Below are positions 8,210-16,656 of a stretch of 64,000 nt of DNA, in pieces. The translations under genes and the position numbers were made by a program. How positions within the stretch are numbered: the first letter of the stretch is position 1; the number at the start of each line of letters is the position of its first letter. The DNA comes from UBA1672 sp964587815 (GTDB lineage: Bacteria; Pseudomonadota; Alphaproteobacteria; Micavibrionales; Micavibrionaceae). The stretch covers positions 15,359 through 79,358 of the forward strand of contig CAZPMH010000010.1 of assembly GCA_964587815.1 (NCBI GenBank), given 5' to 3'. The notes under the pieces were generated by a model. That model had not been told where the DNA came from. It made no database searches and was given only the letters and a program-made list of their open reading frames with translations.

Positions 8210-8731
8210 CTAGAGCAGGTTTTGTTTTTTGAGCTTTGCGACTTTTTTCAAGATCATGTTGCGTTTGAGCGATGATAGGTAATCAACAAACAAAACGCCG
8301 TTTAGGTGATCAATTTCATGTTGAACGCAATGGGAGAGCAGCCCTTCGGCCTCCAATTCGGCTTGCTTGCCGTTATAGTCCAGATATTTCACGCGGACGA
8401 TTGCGGGGCGCTCGACATCGGCGTGCTGTTTGGGGATGGAGAGGCATCCTTCTTGCATCACGCTCATTTCTTCGGATTCATGGATGATTTCGGGGTTCGC
8501 CATGAAGATCGGGTTTGGCTCTTCGTCTTCATCGCGGTTCGATAAATCCATCACCAGAACGCGGTTGAGCAGACTGACCTGATTGGCGGCGAGGCCGATG
8601 CCGGGCGCGTCATACATGGCCTGCAGCATGCCGTCCATCTGTGCGCGGATTTTATCGTCGACCTTGTCAACGGGCTGGGCGACCTGCTTTAAAACGGGGT
8701 CGGGGACTGTGATAATATCGTAGTTTTCCAT
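8210..8731 (-). CDS. def: Peptide deformylase
   Basis: Def removes the formyl group from nascent polypeptides. At 173 residues it has all three family motifs: GIGLAANQ (44-51), EGCLSIP (94-100, metal ligand Cys96) and QHEIDHLNG (HEIDH at 138-142, two His ligands and catalytic Glu). First gene of a def-fmt-truA run on the minus strand. Confidence 0.97.
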   Translation of the reverse strand: MENYDIITVPDPVLKQVAQPVDKVDDKIRAQMDGMLQAMYDAPGIGLAANQVSLLNRVLVMDLSNRDEDEEPNPIFMANPEIIHESEEMSVMQEGCLSIPKQHADVERPAIVRVKYLDYNGKQAELEAEGLLSHCVQHEIDHLNGVLFVDYLSSLKRNMILKKVAKLKKQNLL

Positions 8732-8770
8732 GTACGTACGGATAAGCGTTTTTGCCTGTCAGGTCAAGGT

Positions 8771-10162
8771 TTAAGCGGCCTTGTTCTTCTGCTCTATGGC
8801 TTTTGCCGTTCCGTCTGTGTCTTCACCTGCCGCGTCGATCAGGTCGGGGGGGAGAGATTTTGAGGTTTTCGCGCCTAACTCTTTCAGCTTTTCCGTTTTA
8901 CTGAGGATATTGCCGCGACCTGTGGAGAGTTTGTTTAACGCCTTATCGAAGGTTTTTTGCGTTGTGTCCATTTGGCGGCCGAGTGCCTGCATATCAGTCA
9001 CGAAACCTTCGATTTTATCGTAGAGAAGCCCGCCCTCGCGTGCGATTTCCTGTGCGTTTTTATTTTGCAGTTCCAAACGCCAGACGGAGGCCACGGTTTT
9101 CAGCGTTGCAAATAATGTGGTCGGGCAGACGAGGATAACCTTCTTGCCCCACGCATAGTTTTGTATCTCAGGGTCCTCTTGCACGGCGAGGATGTATGCC
9201 GCCTCAATTGGCACAAACATCAAAACAAAATCAGGCGTGCCGAGCTTTTCCGTTGTTTGGTAGCGGCGTTCTTCTAAATCGTTCACGTGCTTTTTCACGG
9301 AATTTAAGAAATCTTTGAGATGGCGTGCGCGTATGTCTTCCTGATCTTCGGAAAAGAAACGTTCGTAGTGAGTTAGGGAGACTTTTGAATCGATAATAAC
9401 ATGCTTGTTTTCAGGCAAGTTTACAATCACATCAGGCTTTTGAAGTTTTCCTTCGTCGTTGCGCATGGCTAGTCCGCCGCCCTGCACGGTGTAGTCGGTG
9501 TTTTTGCGCAGGCCGGAATCTTCCAAGATACGCTCTAAGATTACCTCGCCCCAGTTCCCCTGCGCCTTATTATCGCCTTTGAGGGCATTGGTGAGGTCTT
9601 CGGCCTGCAGGCGCATTTTTTCATTTACATCAACGATGCTTTTAATCTGTTCTTTTAAGGAGAATTGTTCTTTGGCTTGGTTGCCGAAGGATTCATTGAC
9701 CTTCTTTTCAAAGTCCTGCAATTTTTCCTGCAACGGATTTAAAAGCGTACCAAGGCTTTCTTTCGATTGACGTTTGAAGGCCTCGTTTTTTTCATCGAAA
9801 ATTTTATGGGAGAGGTTTTCGAACTTGCCGATCAGCATTTCCTCCATTTGCGTGCGCTCTTCTTTGCTGCGTTCAATCTGCTGTAGGAAGGCTTTCTTTT
9901 CGGTTTCGTTTCGTACGGCATCTTCGCGCGCAGTGCGCAGAGCATCGTGCAGTTCATCGGTTTCCTGCTGCAGCGCATCAGCCATATCTTTAAATTGAGC
10001 GGCGCGCGCATCAGCCAGTGCGATTTTGCCGCTGTTTTTCTGGCGCAAGAACAACATGATGACCGACATACACATCACCGCCACCAGCGCACCGATGATC
10101 GCGTAAAGCGTTTCGATATCAATGTAGGGTGAATTTATCTGTTGGTGTAGTTGCTCTATCAT
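8771..10162 (-). CDS. rmuC: RmuC family protein
   Basis: RmuC proteins limit inversion-type recombination in E. coli and carry a nuclease-like fold; the exact activity is unresolved. 463 residues: one N-terminal membrane anchor (about 20-40), a long coiled coil (about 50-210), then the conserved core with QGNWGEVILERILEDSGL, the KPDVIVNLPE and VIIDSKVSL strand blocks (nuclease-type Asp and Lys), and VLMFVPIEAAY. A variable Lys-rich tail follows. It is separated from the divergent prepilin-like gene by 51 bases. Confidence 0.93.
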   Translation of the reverse strand: MIEQLHQQINSPYIDIETLYAIIGALVAVMCMSVIMLFLRQKNSGKIALADARAAQFKDMADALQQETDELHDALRTAREDAVRNETEKKAFLQQIERSKEERTQMEEMLIGKFENLSHKIFDEKNEAFKRQSKESLGTLLNPLQEKLQDFEKKVNESFGNQAKEQFSLKEQIKSIVDVNEKMRLQAEDLTNALKGDNKAQGNWGEVILERILEDSGLRKNTDYTVQGGGLAMRNDEGKLQKPDVIVNLPENKHVIIDSKVSLTHYERFFSEDQEDIRARHLKDFLNSVKKHVNDLEERRYQTTEKLGTPDFVLMFVPIEAAYILAVQEDPEIQNYAWGKKVILVCPTTLFATLKTVASVWRLELQNKNAQEIAREGGLLYDKIEGFVTDMQALGRQMDTTQKTFDKALNKLSTGRGNILSKTEKLKELGAKTSKSLPPDLIDAAGEDTDGTAKAIEQKNKAA

Positions 10163-10213
10163 CGCGAATCTTTCTGGTCTATAATTTTACGACTATAGGG
10201 GAAAACGCACCAA

Positions 10214-10900
10214 ATGGAAACAAAAAGAGAACATTTGCGATATAAAAGCTGTGATCAAGGGAATGTTTTGATCTATGTTCTGGTTGCGGTTGCCTTGTTT
10301 GCGGCGCTCGGGTTTGCCCTGACGCAACAAACGCGAAATTCAGGGACACAAGAGCTGGACAGGGCTAATCTTGAGTTTTACGCTATGCAATTGATCGGCT
10401 ATGCCGCTCAGGTGCGTTCAGTGATAGAGCAGATGGAGATTACGGGCACATCGATTGATGAAATTGATTTTGTCCCGCCAGAAGATTCTGATTTTAATCT
10501 CGCACCGCATTTGCATAAGATTTATCACCCTGAAGGCGGCGGTTTGAACATTAGAACTTTGAACGAAAAGGTCATCGCGCAGACAGCTTCAACACCTCCA
10601 CCCGGCTGGTTTTTAGGGCGGTTCAATAATGTCGAATGGACAAATGGATCAGGCCGGGATGTCATTCTGACTGCTTATCAGATTTCTTATGCTGTTTGCG
10701 AGGTTTTAAATGAGAAGATCACAGGTTCTTCCACTATTCCTGCACTTACAACAAATATGAATGATGTTTTGGTCGATACGTCAACCAATCTGGATTTGAC
10801 GATTGCGCGATGTGCGGCTTGTGAGGGGTATACGTCTTTATGTGTCAGTAATGTCGCGCGGGATGCGTATTCGTTTTATACGGTTGTCGGGGATCAGTAA
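10214..10900 (+). CDS. Prepilin-like single-span membrane protein (paralogue of the gene at 34700-35371)
   Basis: 228 residues. A short positively charged leader ends at Gly16, followed by a hydrophobic helix NVLIYVLVAVALFAALGFAL (17-36), the layout of type IV/type II prepilins. The residue after Gly is Asn, and there is no Glu at position +5, so it is not a canonical pilin. The ectodomain contains a GGGLNIRTLNE motif and cysteines near the C-terminus (CAACEGYTSLC). The protein at 34700-35371 shares the helix, the GGG-hydrophobic-N motif and overall length. The last seven bases overlap the convergent engB gene. Function unknown; an extracellular fibre or secretion pseudopilin is possible. Confidence 0.65.
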   Translation: METKREHLRYKSCDQGNVLIYVLVAVALFAALGFALTQQTRNSGTQELDRANLEFYAMQLIGYAAQVRSVIEQMEITGTSIDEIDFVPPEDSDFNLAPHLHKIYHPEGGGLNIRTLNEKVIAQTASTPPPGWFLGRFNNVEWTNGSGRDVILTAYQISYAVCEVLNEKITGSSTIPALTTNMNDVLVDTSTNLDLTIARCAACEGYTSLCVSNVARDAYSFYTVVGDQ

Positions 10901-11541
10901 TCTTCGCCATATTTTTGGATAATCGCGCGCAGCTCTGAAATTCCTGCCCCTTTCAGGGCGCTGGTTTTTGCGATGATGGGGTGTGCAGCGCCGTGGGTTT
11001 TGATGCTGTTTGTGATTTTGTCTTCCACCTTTTTCAAATGCTCGTTCTTCACCTTATCGGTTTTGGTGAGGACAATGCGGTAGGAGACAGCCGCCTGATC
11101 GAGCATTTTCATCAGGTCGAGGTCGCTGTCTTTCAGGCCGTGGCGGGCGTCGATTAGAATAAAGACGCAGCGCAATGTCGGGCGGCCGCGCAGATAATCG
11201 AATATGAGTTGCGTCCATTTTGCGATTTTTTCTTTTGAGACTTTGGCGTAGCCGTAGCCCGGCATGTCGACCATGTAGAGCATATCGCCGAGATTGAAAT
11301 AATTGAGTTCCTGTGTACGTCCCGGGGTGTTGGATGTACGTGCCAACGTGTTGCGCCCTGTCAGCGCGTTGAGCAGTGACGATTTTCCGACATTTGAGCG
11401 CCCTGCGAAAGCGACTTCACTGACATGCGCCTCGGGCAGTTGCTCAAGCCCCGCGACACCGAGCATGAAATCACACGGCCCGGCGAAGAGCTTGCGGGCG
11501 GACTCCAGTTCAGCTTTGGAAAACTCTTCTTCGGCAATCAT
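10894..11541 (-). CDS. engB: Ribosome-biogenesis GTP-binding protein EngB/YsxC (YihA)
   Basis: EngB is a small GTPase needed for large-subunit ribosome maturation. The 215-residue protein shows G1 AGRSNVGKSS (46-55), the switch region NTPGRTQ, G3 DMPGYGYAK (92-100) and G4 LTKTDK at about 157-162. It is the last gene of the rpmH-rnpA-yidD-yidC-engB run, six bases after yidC, a common alphaproteobacterial order. Confidence 0.96.
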   Translation of the reverse strand: MIAEEEFSKAELESARKLFAGPCDFMLGVAGLEQLPEAHVSEVAFAGRSNVGKSSLLNALTGRNTLARTSNTPGRTQELNYFNLGDMLYMVDMPGYGYAKVSKEKIAKWTQLIFDYLRGRPTLRCVFILIDARHGLKDSDLDLMKMLDQAAVSYRIVLTKTDKVKNEHLKKVEDKITNSIKTHGAAHPIIAKTSALKGAGISELRAIIQKYGEDY

Positions 11542-11547
11542 CGCGGT

Positions 11548-13476
11548 TTATTTCTTCTTGGTTTTTTTGCCGGTGGTTTTCTTTTTCGGCTTTGGCGGCG
11601 AGATTTTCGGTGCGTCTTCTTCGCCCTCTTGATCGCCGCTTTCTTTGTCAAACAAAGCCTCTTCGACGTCTTGTTCGGCCATTTCGATTAATGGGTGTAC
11701 GTCGGGGCCTTCATCGACTTGTTCTTCCAGCTTTTCCTTATAATGGTCGCGGTTGAAGAAATAGACAGGCACGCCCATTGAGCGCATGATTACGGCCTGT
11801 TGAATGACGGAGAAGAACGCGCTGAATGTCCAATAAATGACAAGGCCTGAGGCGAAGCGCGCCATAATCCATGTGATGAAGAAGGGGAAGATATTCATCA
11901 TCATGCGCTGTGTTTTATCCTGCGGCGGCGGGTTCAGCTTTTTCTGGAACAGCATCACAAGCAGCATCAGGCACGGCCAAATTCCGATATGTAAGATCGG
12001 CTCAATATCAACCAAACCAAACAGGTTGAATAGTGATGTCGGGTCGGGCGCGGATAAATCCTGAATCCAGCCAAAGAACGGTGCGTGACGGATTTCGATG
12101 GTCATCAGCAAGATTTTGTAGAATGCGAAGAAGATCGGAATCTGCACCAAAATCGGCAGACAGCCTGACATCGGGTTGACGCCCTCTTTTTGATAGAGTT
12201 TTACGATTTCCTGTTGCAAGGCTTCCTTATCGTCACCGTGCGTTTCGCGCAGCGCGCTGATTTGCGGGGCGACGACCTTCATTTTAGCGAAGGAACGGAA
12301 TGAGATGCTGGTGAGTGGAAAGACTGCCATACGTAAGATACCCGTTAGAATGACGATGGCGACGCCCATGTTGCCGACCAACAGGCCAAGATAGTGAAGT
12401 GCCAGGAAGAACGGATAGGTTAAGAACCAGAACCAGCCGAAATCAACGGCCAAATCAAGGTTTTTTACGCCGATGCTTTTTTCGTATTCTTCGAGTAGTA
12501 ATACTTTTTTCGCGCCTGCATAAAGATGATAGGATTTTTCGACACTGCCCTGCGGCGGAACAACCATTTCCGCGCCTGTGACATCGGTTTGAAAAATATT
12601 ACGTTCGCTGGTGACGGGGTCAGGCGTGAATTTGAAACGATATTTTGCCTGTACGCCTTGCTGGGGGATCAGGGCTGTTAGCCAGTATTTATCGGAAAAG
12701 CCGATCCAGCCATGCTCGGATTCGATTTTTTTATTCGGCTCTGATTTCATGCCGGCATAATCAAGCTGATGCAATTCTTTGCCGATAAAGCCTGCTGCGC
12801 CTTCGTGTGATATCCATAAATTATTGTAATCTGCGGGGATGCTGTTTTGTGTGATCAGCGCGTAAGGATAGAGGGAGACTTCAGCGTCTGAATTGTTCAC
12901 TACGCGTTGCGTTATTCTGAACATGTAATGTTCATCAAATGAAATATCACGCTCAAAGGTTAGGCCCTGCCCGTTGTTCCAGAAGATTGTAACAGGTGTT
13001 TGTACGGTTAAATTTGCGTTGCCCTTAATTTGCCACATGCTGTTTGCGTTGGGGAGTTTCAGCCCCTCTTGCGCGGAAACCCAGCCGTAATCGGCGTAGC
13101 GTGCGCGTTCGGTGTTGGCAGGCGAGAACAGCGTGACGAATTCTTCTTTTTCAATTGTTTTATAATATTGTAACAGGCTGAGGTCATCGAAATACCCGCC
13201 CTTTAGCGGGATAGAGCCCATAATTTCCGCATTTTCAAAGGTGATGCGTTGTGTGCCTTCCAGTGCCTTTTCACGCGGCACGAATGCCGCCGGTTTTAGA
13301 AGCTCGGGCTTTTGGTCGATCAGTTCAGCGCGCGCCTTTTTCGCCTCGTTCAACGCCTTGGTCTGCGGCCCCAGGACATATGTTTCATAGGCGAACCAAA
13401 CGGCAAGCGAAGCCAACGCGAAGATAATCAAATTGCGGAAATCTTCGGGGTGCATCTGGTCTTTTTTGTTGTTCAT
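11548..13476 (-). CDS. yidC: Membrane protein insertase YidC
   Basis: YidC/Oxa1-type insertase that integrates proteins into the inner membrane alone or with SecYEG. 642 residues: first membrane helix about 12-30, large periplasmic beta domain to about 340, then the conserved insertase core (VAIVILTGILRMAVFPL, MSGCLPILVQIPIFFAFYK, FITWIMARFASGLVIYW). The cytoplasmic tail after about 575 is acidic then ends in a Lys-rich stretch (PKPKKKTTGKKTKKK), as seen in several alphaproteobacteria where it may contact the ribosome. Its ATG overlaps the yidD stop by one base (TAATG). Confidence 0.97.
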   Translation of the reverse strand: MNNKKDQMHPEDFRNLIIFALASLAVWFAYETYVLGPQTKALNEAKKARAELIDQKPELLKPAAFVPREKALEGTQRITFENAEIMGSIPLKGGYFDDLSLLQYYKTIEKEEFVTLFSPANTERARYADYGWVSAQEGLKLPNANSMWQIKGNANLTVQTPVTIFWNNGQGLTFERDISFDEHYMFRITQRVVNNSDAEVSLYPYALITQNSIPADYNNLWISHEGAAGFIGKELHQLDYAGMKSEPNKKIESEHGWIGFSDKYWLTALIPQQGVQAKYRFKFTPDPVTSERNIFQTDVTGAEMVVPPQGSVEKSYHLYAGAKKVLLLEEYEKSIGVKNLDLAVDFGWFWFLTYPFFLALHYLGLLVGNMGVAIVILTGILRMAVFPLTSISFRSFAKMKVVAPQISALRETHGDDKEALQQEIVKLYQKEGVNPMSGCLPILVQIPIFFAFYKILLMTIEIRHAPFFGWIQDLSAPDPTSLFNLFGLVDIEPILHIGIWPCLMLLVMLFQKKLNPPPQDKTQRMMMNIFPFFITWIMARFASGLVIYWTFSAFFSVIQQAVIMRSMGVPVYFFNRDHYKEKLEEQVDEGPDVHPLIEMAEQDVEEALFDKESGDQEGEEDAPKISPPKPKKKTTGKKTKKK

Positions 13477-13784
13477 TACAGCTCGCTTTTCGAGGTTGGC
13501 GTTGTTATTTTTGCATCGATTTTATTTTGATCCTTGCGTTTATACCCTAAGATATCGCTCCACGCAAACCGTTCAGGGACAGGATCGACGTAATTTTTTT
13601 TACTCCATGGCTGGCAGGATAAAATGCGGCGAAATGTGAGGTATAATCCCTTTAAAACGCCATGCTTTTCCAATGCGTCATGGGCGTAGCATGAGCATGT
13701 GGGCTCAAACCTGCAATTCCGTCCGATGAGCGGGGAGATAAGCGCCGCGTAGAGCTTTATGAGGGATTGGAAGAGTGATTTCAC
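13476..13784 (-). CDS. yidD: Membrane protein insertion efficiency factor YidD
   Basis: A short protein that assists YidC-dependent insertion. 102 residues with the family signature: an amphipathic N-terminus, then CRFEPTCSCYAHDALEKHG with three conserved cysteines, and RRILSCQPWS. The C-terminal about 30 residues are variable. It lies directly between rnpA (no gap) and yidC (one-base overlap). Confidence 0.95.
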   Translation of the reverse strand: MKSLFQSLIKLYAALISPLIGRNCRFEPTCSCYAHDALEKHGVLKGLYLTFRRILSCQPWSKKNYVDPVPERFAWSDILGYKRKDQNKIDAKITTPTSKSEL

Positions 13785-14171
13785 CTATTTCTCTTCCTTT
13801 TGCTGTTTTGTCTTTAATTGTTCAGTGCGTTTTAAACACCATTTTAAATCTTTAAGCAGTTGGTCATAGCCGCATGTTTCCGTTTCGCGACGACCGATGA
13901 GTACATAATCATATCCGGTTTTGGCTTGTGTCGAGAGTACATCAGCGATGGCGGCACGCAGGCGGCGTTTGATGCGGTTGCGGCGCACGGCGGATTTATG
14001 GGTTTTCTTTGTGACTGTGATGCCTGTTCGCATGTGTTCGAAGGCATTTGGCATGACAAGAAGTGTGACGGTTTTTGAGACCCAGCGTTTCCCCGATTTT
14101 TGTATGGCTACAAAATCAGAACGAGCGACCAACATTTCTGTTTTTGATCGCTCTGCTAAATTCGTTCTCAT
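13785..14171 (-). CDS. rnpA: Ribonuclease P protein component
   Basis: RnpA binds the catalytic RNA of RNase P and helps process tRNA 5' ends. 128 residues; the RNR signature AVRRNRIKRRLRAA is at 61-74, preceded by GITVTKKTHKS, and the N-terminal RSDFVAIQKSGKRW fits the central-cleft strand. ATG 14171 is used; a second ATG at residue 13 is nearly as plausible and closer to typical family starts. Follows rpmH by 54 bases, as in most bacteria. Confidence 0.95.
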   Translation of the reverse strand: MRTNLAERSKTEMLVARSDFVAIQKSGKRWVSKTVTLLVMPNAFEHMRTGITVTKKTHKSAVRRNRIKRRLRAAIADVLSTQAKTGYDYVLIGRRETETCGYDQLLKDLKWCLKRTEQLKTKQQKEEK

Positions 14172-14225
14172 TTTATGTGCGCTTTATTTTAAATTGGCGC
14201 GGCGTTTTCGCTCATGCAATTTGCA

Positions 14226-14360
14226 TTAAGCACTTAGACGCTTGCGGCCTTTTGCACGACGACGTGCAATAACGGCACGACCGTTTTTCGTTGCCATGCG
14301 TGAACGGAAACCGTGGCGACGGGCGCGAACGATGCGGCTTGGCTGGAAAGTACGTTTCAT
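14226..14360 (-). CDS. rpmH: 50S ribosomal protein L34
   Basis: 44 residues, beginning MKRTFQPSRIVRARRHGFR and ending GRKRLSA; the whole protein follows the L34 family pattern (KRTFQPS, RxHGFRxRMxTxxGR, RRRxKGRKRLxA). It is highly basic and very short. First gene of the rpmH-rnpA-yidD-yidC-engB run, with AGGTATAAGAAG just ahead of the ATG. Confidence 0.98.
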   Translation of the reverse strand: MKRTFQPSRIVRARRHGFRSRMATKNGRAVIARRRAKGRKRLSA

Positions 14361-14485
14361 CTTCTTATACCTTTTAAATTCTTATTCTTTTGGTCAAGTT
14401 GTGTGGTTATAGCGGCTCTGAGCGGGCGTGTCAAATAAAAGGGGATAAATTTGTTGATGTTTTTATGCTTCTTTTATGTGCCTTC

Positions 14486-15709
14486 TTATTCCCCCATTGC
14501 GCGGCGCATGAAGAATTTTTTCGCGAATGGCAGGCGGCCGACAATTTTCAGCCCTGCGCGGCGCACGGCTTTGACAGGCGGCAGATTATTGGAGAATAAT
14601 CTGACCAAGCCATCAGTGACCGCGACCATCGCCATATTATCGGGACGGCGTTTGGTTTGGTAGGCTTTCAGCAGTTCCTGATCGCCGATATCCTGACCGC
14701 GTTCGTGCGCTCTTTCGATTAAAGTGGTGAGTGTGTTTAAGTCGCGAAAGCCTAAATTTAAGCCCTGCCCTGCGATGGGGTGAATACCGTGCGCGGCATC
14801 GGCGACCAAGGCCATGCGCGGGGCGATATAATCCGCCGCGTGAGTGAGGGAGAGCGGATAAGCCAAGCGTTTATTGCCCACAATCTCAACCTTGCCGTAG
14901 CGTTCGGGGAAGCGGGATTGGACGCGTTGCGTAAATTCCGCATCGGTTAAATCCATCAGGGATTTTTTGCTGCGGCCATGCTCGGTGAAGACGAGGGAGG
15001 ATTGGTGTTTTGCACCCTCACCTTTTTGTTTCAGATCATTCATCGGCAGGATCGCAACGGGGCCATCGGGCCAAAAATGTTCGACGCCGACATTATTATG
15101 CGGGTTTTCATGGGTAACGAAACACACCACCGCGCGCTGATTGTAATTCCAGCTGCGGACGTCGACATCCATATAATCGCGCACGGCTGACCTGCGACCG
15201 TCGGCGCCGATGATGAGCTTTGCGGTTAAGGTTTGGTCGCTTTCCAGAATGACGTCCGCTTTATCGTCGGACACATCAAAATCTTTCACACGGGCGGGGG
15301 CGATCAGCTCCACAGATTTCAGGCTTTTGATTTTGTCGTACAAGCAAGTTCGGATGTGTGTGTTCGGGATGATCCAGCCGAAGGGTTTGTCTTCGACCTC
15401 AGCGCTTAAAAATTGCAGGAGCACCGAACTTTCGCCGTCGAGGATTTCGATATCTTCGATGGGGCAGCCCTCGGTGACCATGTCATTCCACACCCTAGCG
15501 CGGCTTAGAATTTTACTCGACCCGTATGAGATGGCGGTGGTGCGCTCGTCTTTTTTCAGTGCGTCTTTGGGCGCATCCTGATCAATGCACGCAACGCTCA
15601 GGCCGTCAATCGTGCCGAGCATGCAGGCCAGTGATAGCCCTGATAAGCCGCCGCCAACGATGATGACGTCATAGTGATTGTTCTGTGATCTTTTATTGTC
15701 TTTGGTCAT
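14486..15709 (-). CDS. UbiH/UbiF/COQ6-type FAD-dependent hydroxylase
   Basis: 407 residues from ATG 15709 (a GTG three codons upstream is possible). Class A flavoprotein monooxygenase: dinucleotide-binding VIIVGGGLSGLSLA near the N-terminus, the DG motif GADGRRSAVR at about 165-175, and the second FAD motif ADAAHGIHPIAGQGLNLG at about 306-323, which is the hallmark of ubiquinone-ring hydroxylases. It most likely hydroxylates a ring position in ubiquinone synthesis, but which position cannot be told from sequence. Upstream of rpmH on the same strand. Confidence 0.87.
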   Translation of the reverse strand: MTKDNKRSQNNHYDVIIVGGGLSGLSLACMLGTIDGLSVACIDQDAPKDALKKDERTTAISYGSSKILSRARVWNDMVTEGCPIEDIEILDGESSVLLQFLSAEVEDKPFGWIIPNTHIRTCLYDKIKSLKSVELIAPARVKDFDVSDDKADVILESDQTLTAKLIIGADGRRSAVRDYMDVDVRSWNYNQRAVVCFVTHENPHNNVGVEHFWPDGPVAILPMNDLKQKGEGAKHQSSLVFTEHGRSKKSLMDLTDAEFTQRVQSRFPERYGKVEIVGNKRLAYPLSLTHAADYIAPRMALVADAAHGIHPIAGQGLNLGFRDLNTLTTLIERAHERGQDIGDQELLKAYQTKRRPDNMAMVAVTDGLVRLFSNNLPPVKAVRRAGLKIVGRLPFAKKFFMRRAMGE

Positions 15710-15753
15710 AGGCGGCACGATACGGCATTGCGTAGCTGTGGTAAATACAGAAA

Positions 15754-15782
15754 TAAAAAAGGCCGCTAATGATGTGCGACCT
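15754..15782 (-). terminator. Probable rho-independent terminator of the 15810-16430 gene
   Basis: On the minus strand AGGTCGC and GCGGCCT form a seven-pair stem (one G-U) around a nine-base loop, followed directly by TTTTTTA. It starts 28 bases after the stop codon. Confidence 0.65.
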
Positions 15783-15809
15783 GATTTTTATTTATCTGCC
15801 AAATGTCTT

Positions 15810-16430
15810 TTAAGCGATTGGCTTTTCGACCTTTGAGGTGAGGTCGCCTGCGATTGGCTCATCGCTCAACATTTCGATCATGCCGCCTGTTTGAACGGCG
15901 AAGTTTGCGATGAAGAGTGCGTTTGAATAAAAGACAACCGCGTCACATAGGAAACGACCCTGATCATTCATGCCTTCAAAACTTGCGGGGCGGATGGTGC
16001 CCTCGACAACAGAGCGTGTTGTTGCGTCCATGTCCTGTGGCAAATTTTGGTCTGTCATATCTTCGGCGATGTAGAACGGACCTTCATCACCGCGCACGAA
16101 GAAACAGAAGAATTTCAGATATTCCAGAACGTTATCTTCGTTCAGCTTAATCGGTGCTTTGTTGTTAATCTCGTGAATTGGCGGGGATGTACCGTTCAGG
16201 CGGAATAGCTTGCCTTGATCGGTCAGATAGTAAATGACCATCTTTTTATTCACCCAGTTCGGATCTTGTACGCGGATCAATGCAACGCTTTCATAGAATG
16301 GAAGGGTACGCCATGCCACCTGTGTACTGCTTGCCGATGTTCGGTACTTACCGTCGATTGGGTTGATTTTGCCTAAGAAACCTGCCAGCTCATCGCCTTC
16401 GACACTGTTCCAATTATTATCATTATACAT
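15810..16430 (-). CDS. Hypothetical cytoplasmic protein
   Basis: 206 residues, no signal peptide or membrane segment, mixed alpha/beta composition (VALIRVQDPNW, KMVIYYLTDQGKLFRL, EYLKFFCFFVRGDEGPFYIAED). I do not recognise a family. It lies 226 bases downstream of the two-partner secretion exoprotein on the same strand and has its own terminator. The good codon structure and clear boundaries suggest it is real. A role linked to the exoprotein is possible but only by position. Confidence 0.65.
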   Translation of the reverse strand: MYNDNNWNSVEGDELAGFLGKINPIDGKYRTSASSTQVAWRTLPFYESVALIRVQDPNWVNKKMVIYYLTDQGKLFRLNGTSPPIHEINNKAPIKLNEDNVLEYLKFFCFFVRGDEGPFYIAEDMTDQNLPQDMDATTRSVVEGTIRPASFEGMNDQGRFLCDAVVFYSNALFIANFAVQTGGMIEMLSDEPIAGDLTSKVEKPIA

Positions 16431-16559
16431 TTTAAAGCCCTGACTCGATCGAAATTAATCAATGCGATAATATTGACAGAAAATTGCGCGAGTGCAACCC
16501 CCTGATATATAAAAATTTTGCACGCCCCGAACGGTTTGCACTGCTCTTATTTCAATAAA

Positions 16560-16578
16560 GCACGATAAATTACCGTGC
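16560..16578 (-). terminator. Weak candidate terminator for the exoprotein gene
   Basis: GCACG and CGTGC, five pairs around a nine-base loop, followed on the minus strand by TTTATT, about 80 bases after the exoprotein stop codon. The stem is short, so the call is tentative. Confidence 0.35.
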
Positions 16579-16656
16579 CTTATCTTTTGATATATTTACA
16601 CCCAATTCTTTAACGAAGACTTAAAGCCTTGTTTTAAAATCGGATCTTGCAGCGTT

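Noticed and set aside
14361..14485. Possible chromosomal origin near rpmH
   Set aside because: rpmH-rnpA lies near oriC and dnaA in some bacteria, but there is no dnaA here and only one poor DnaA-box-like sequence.
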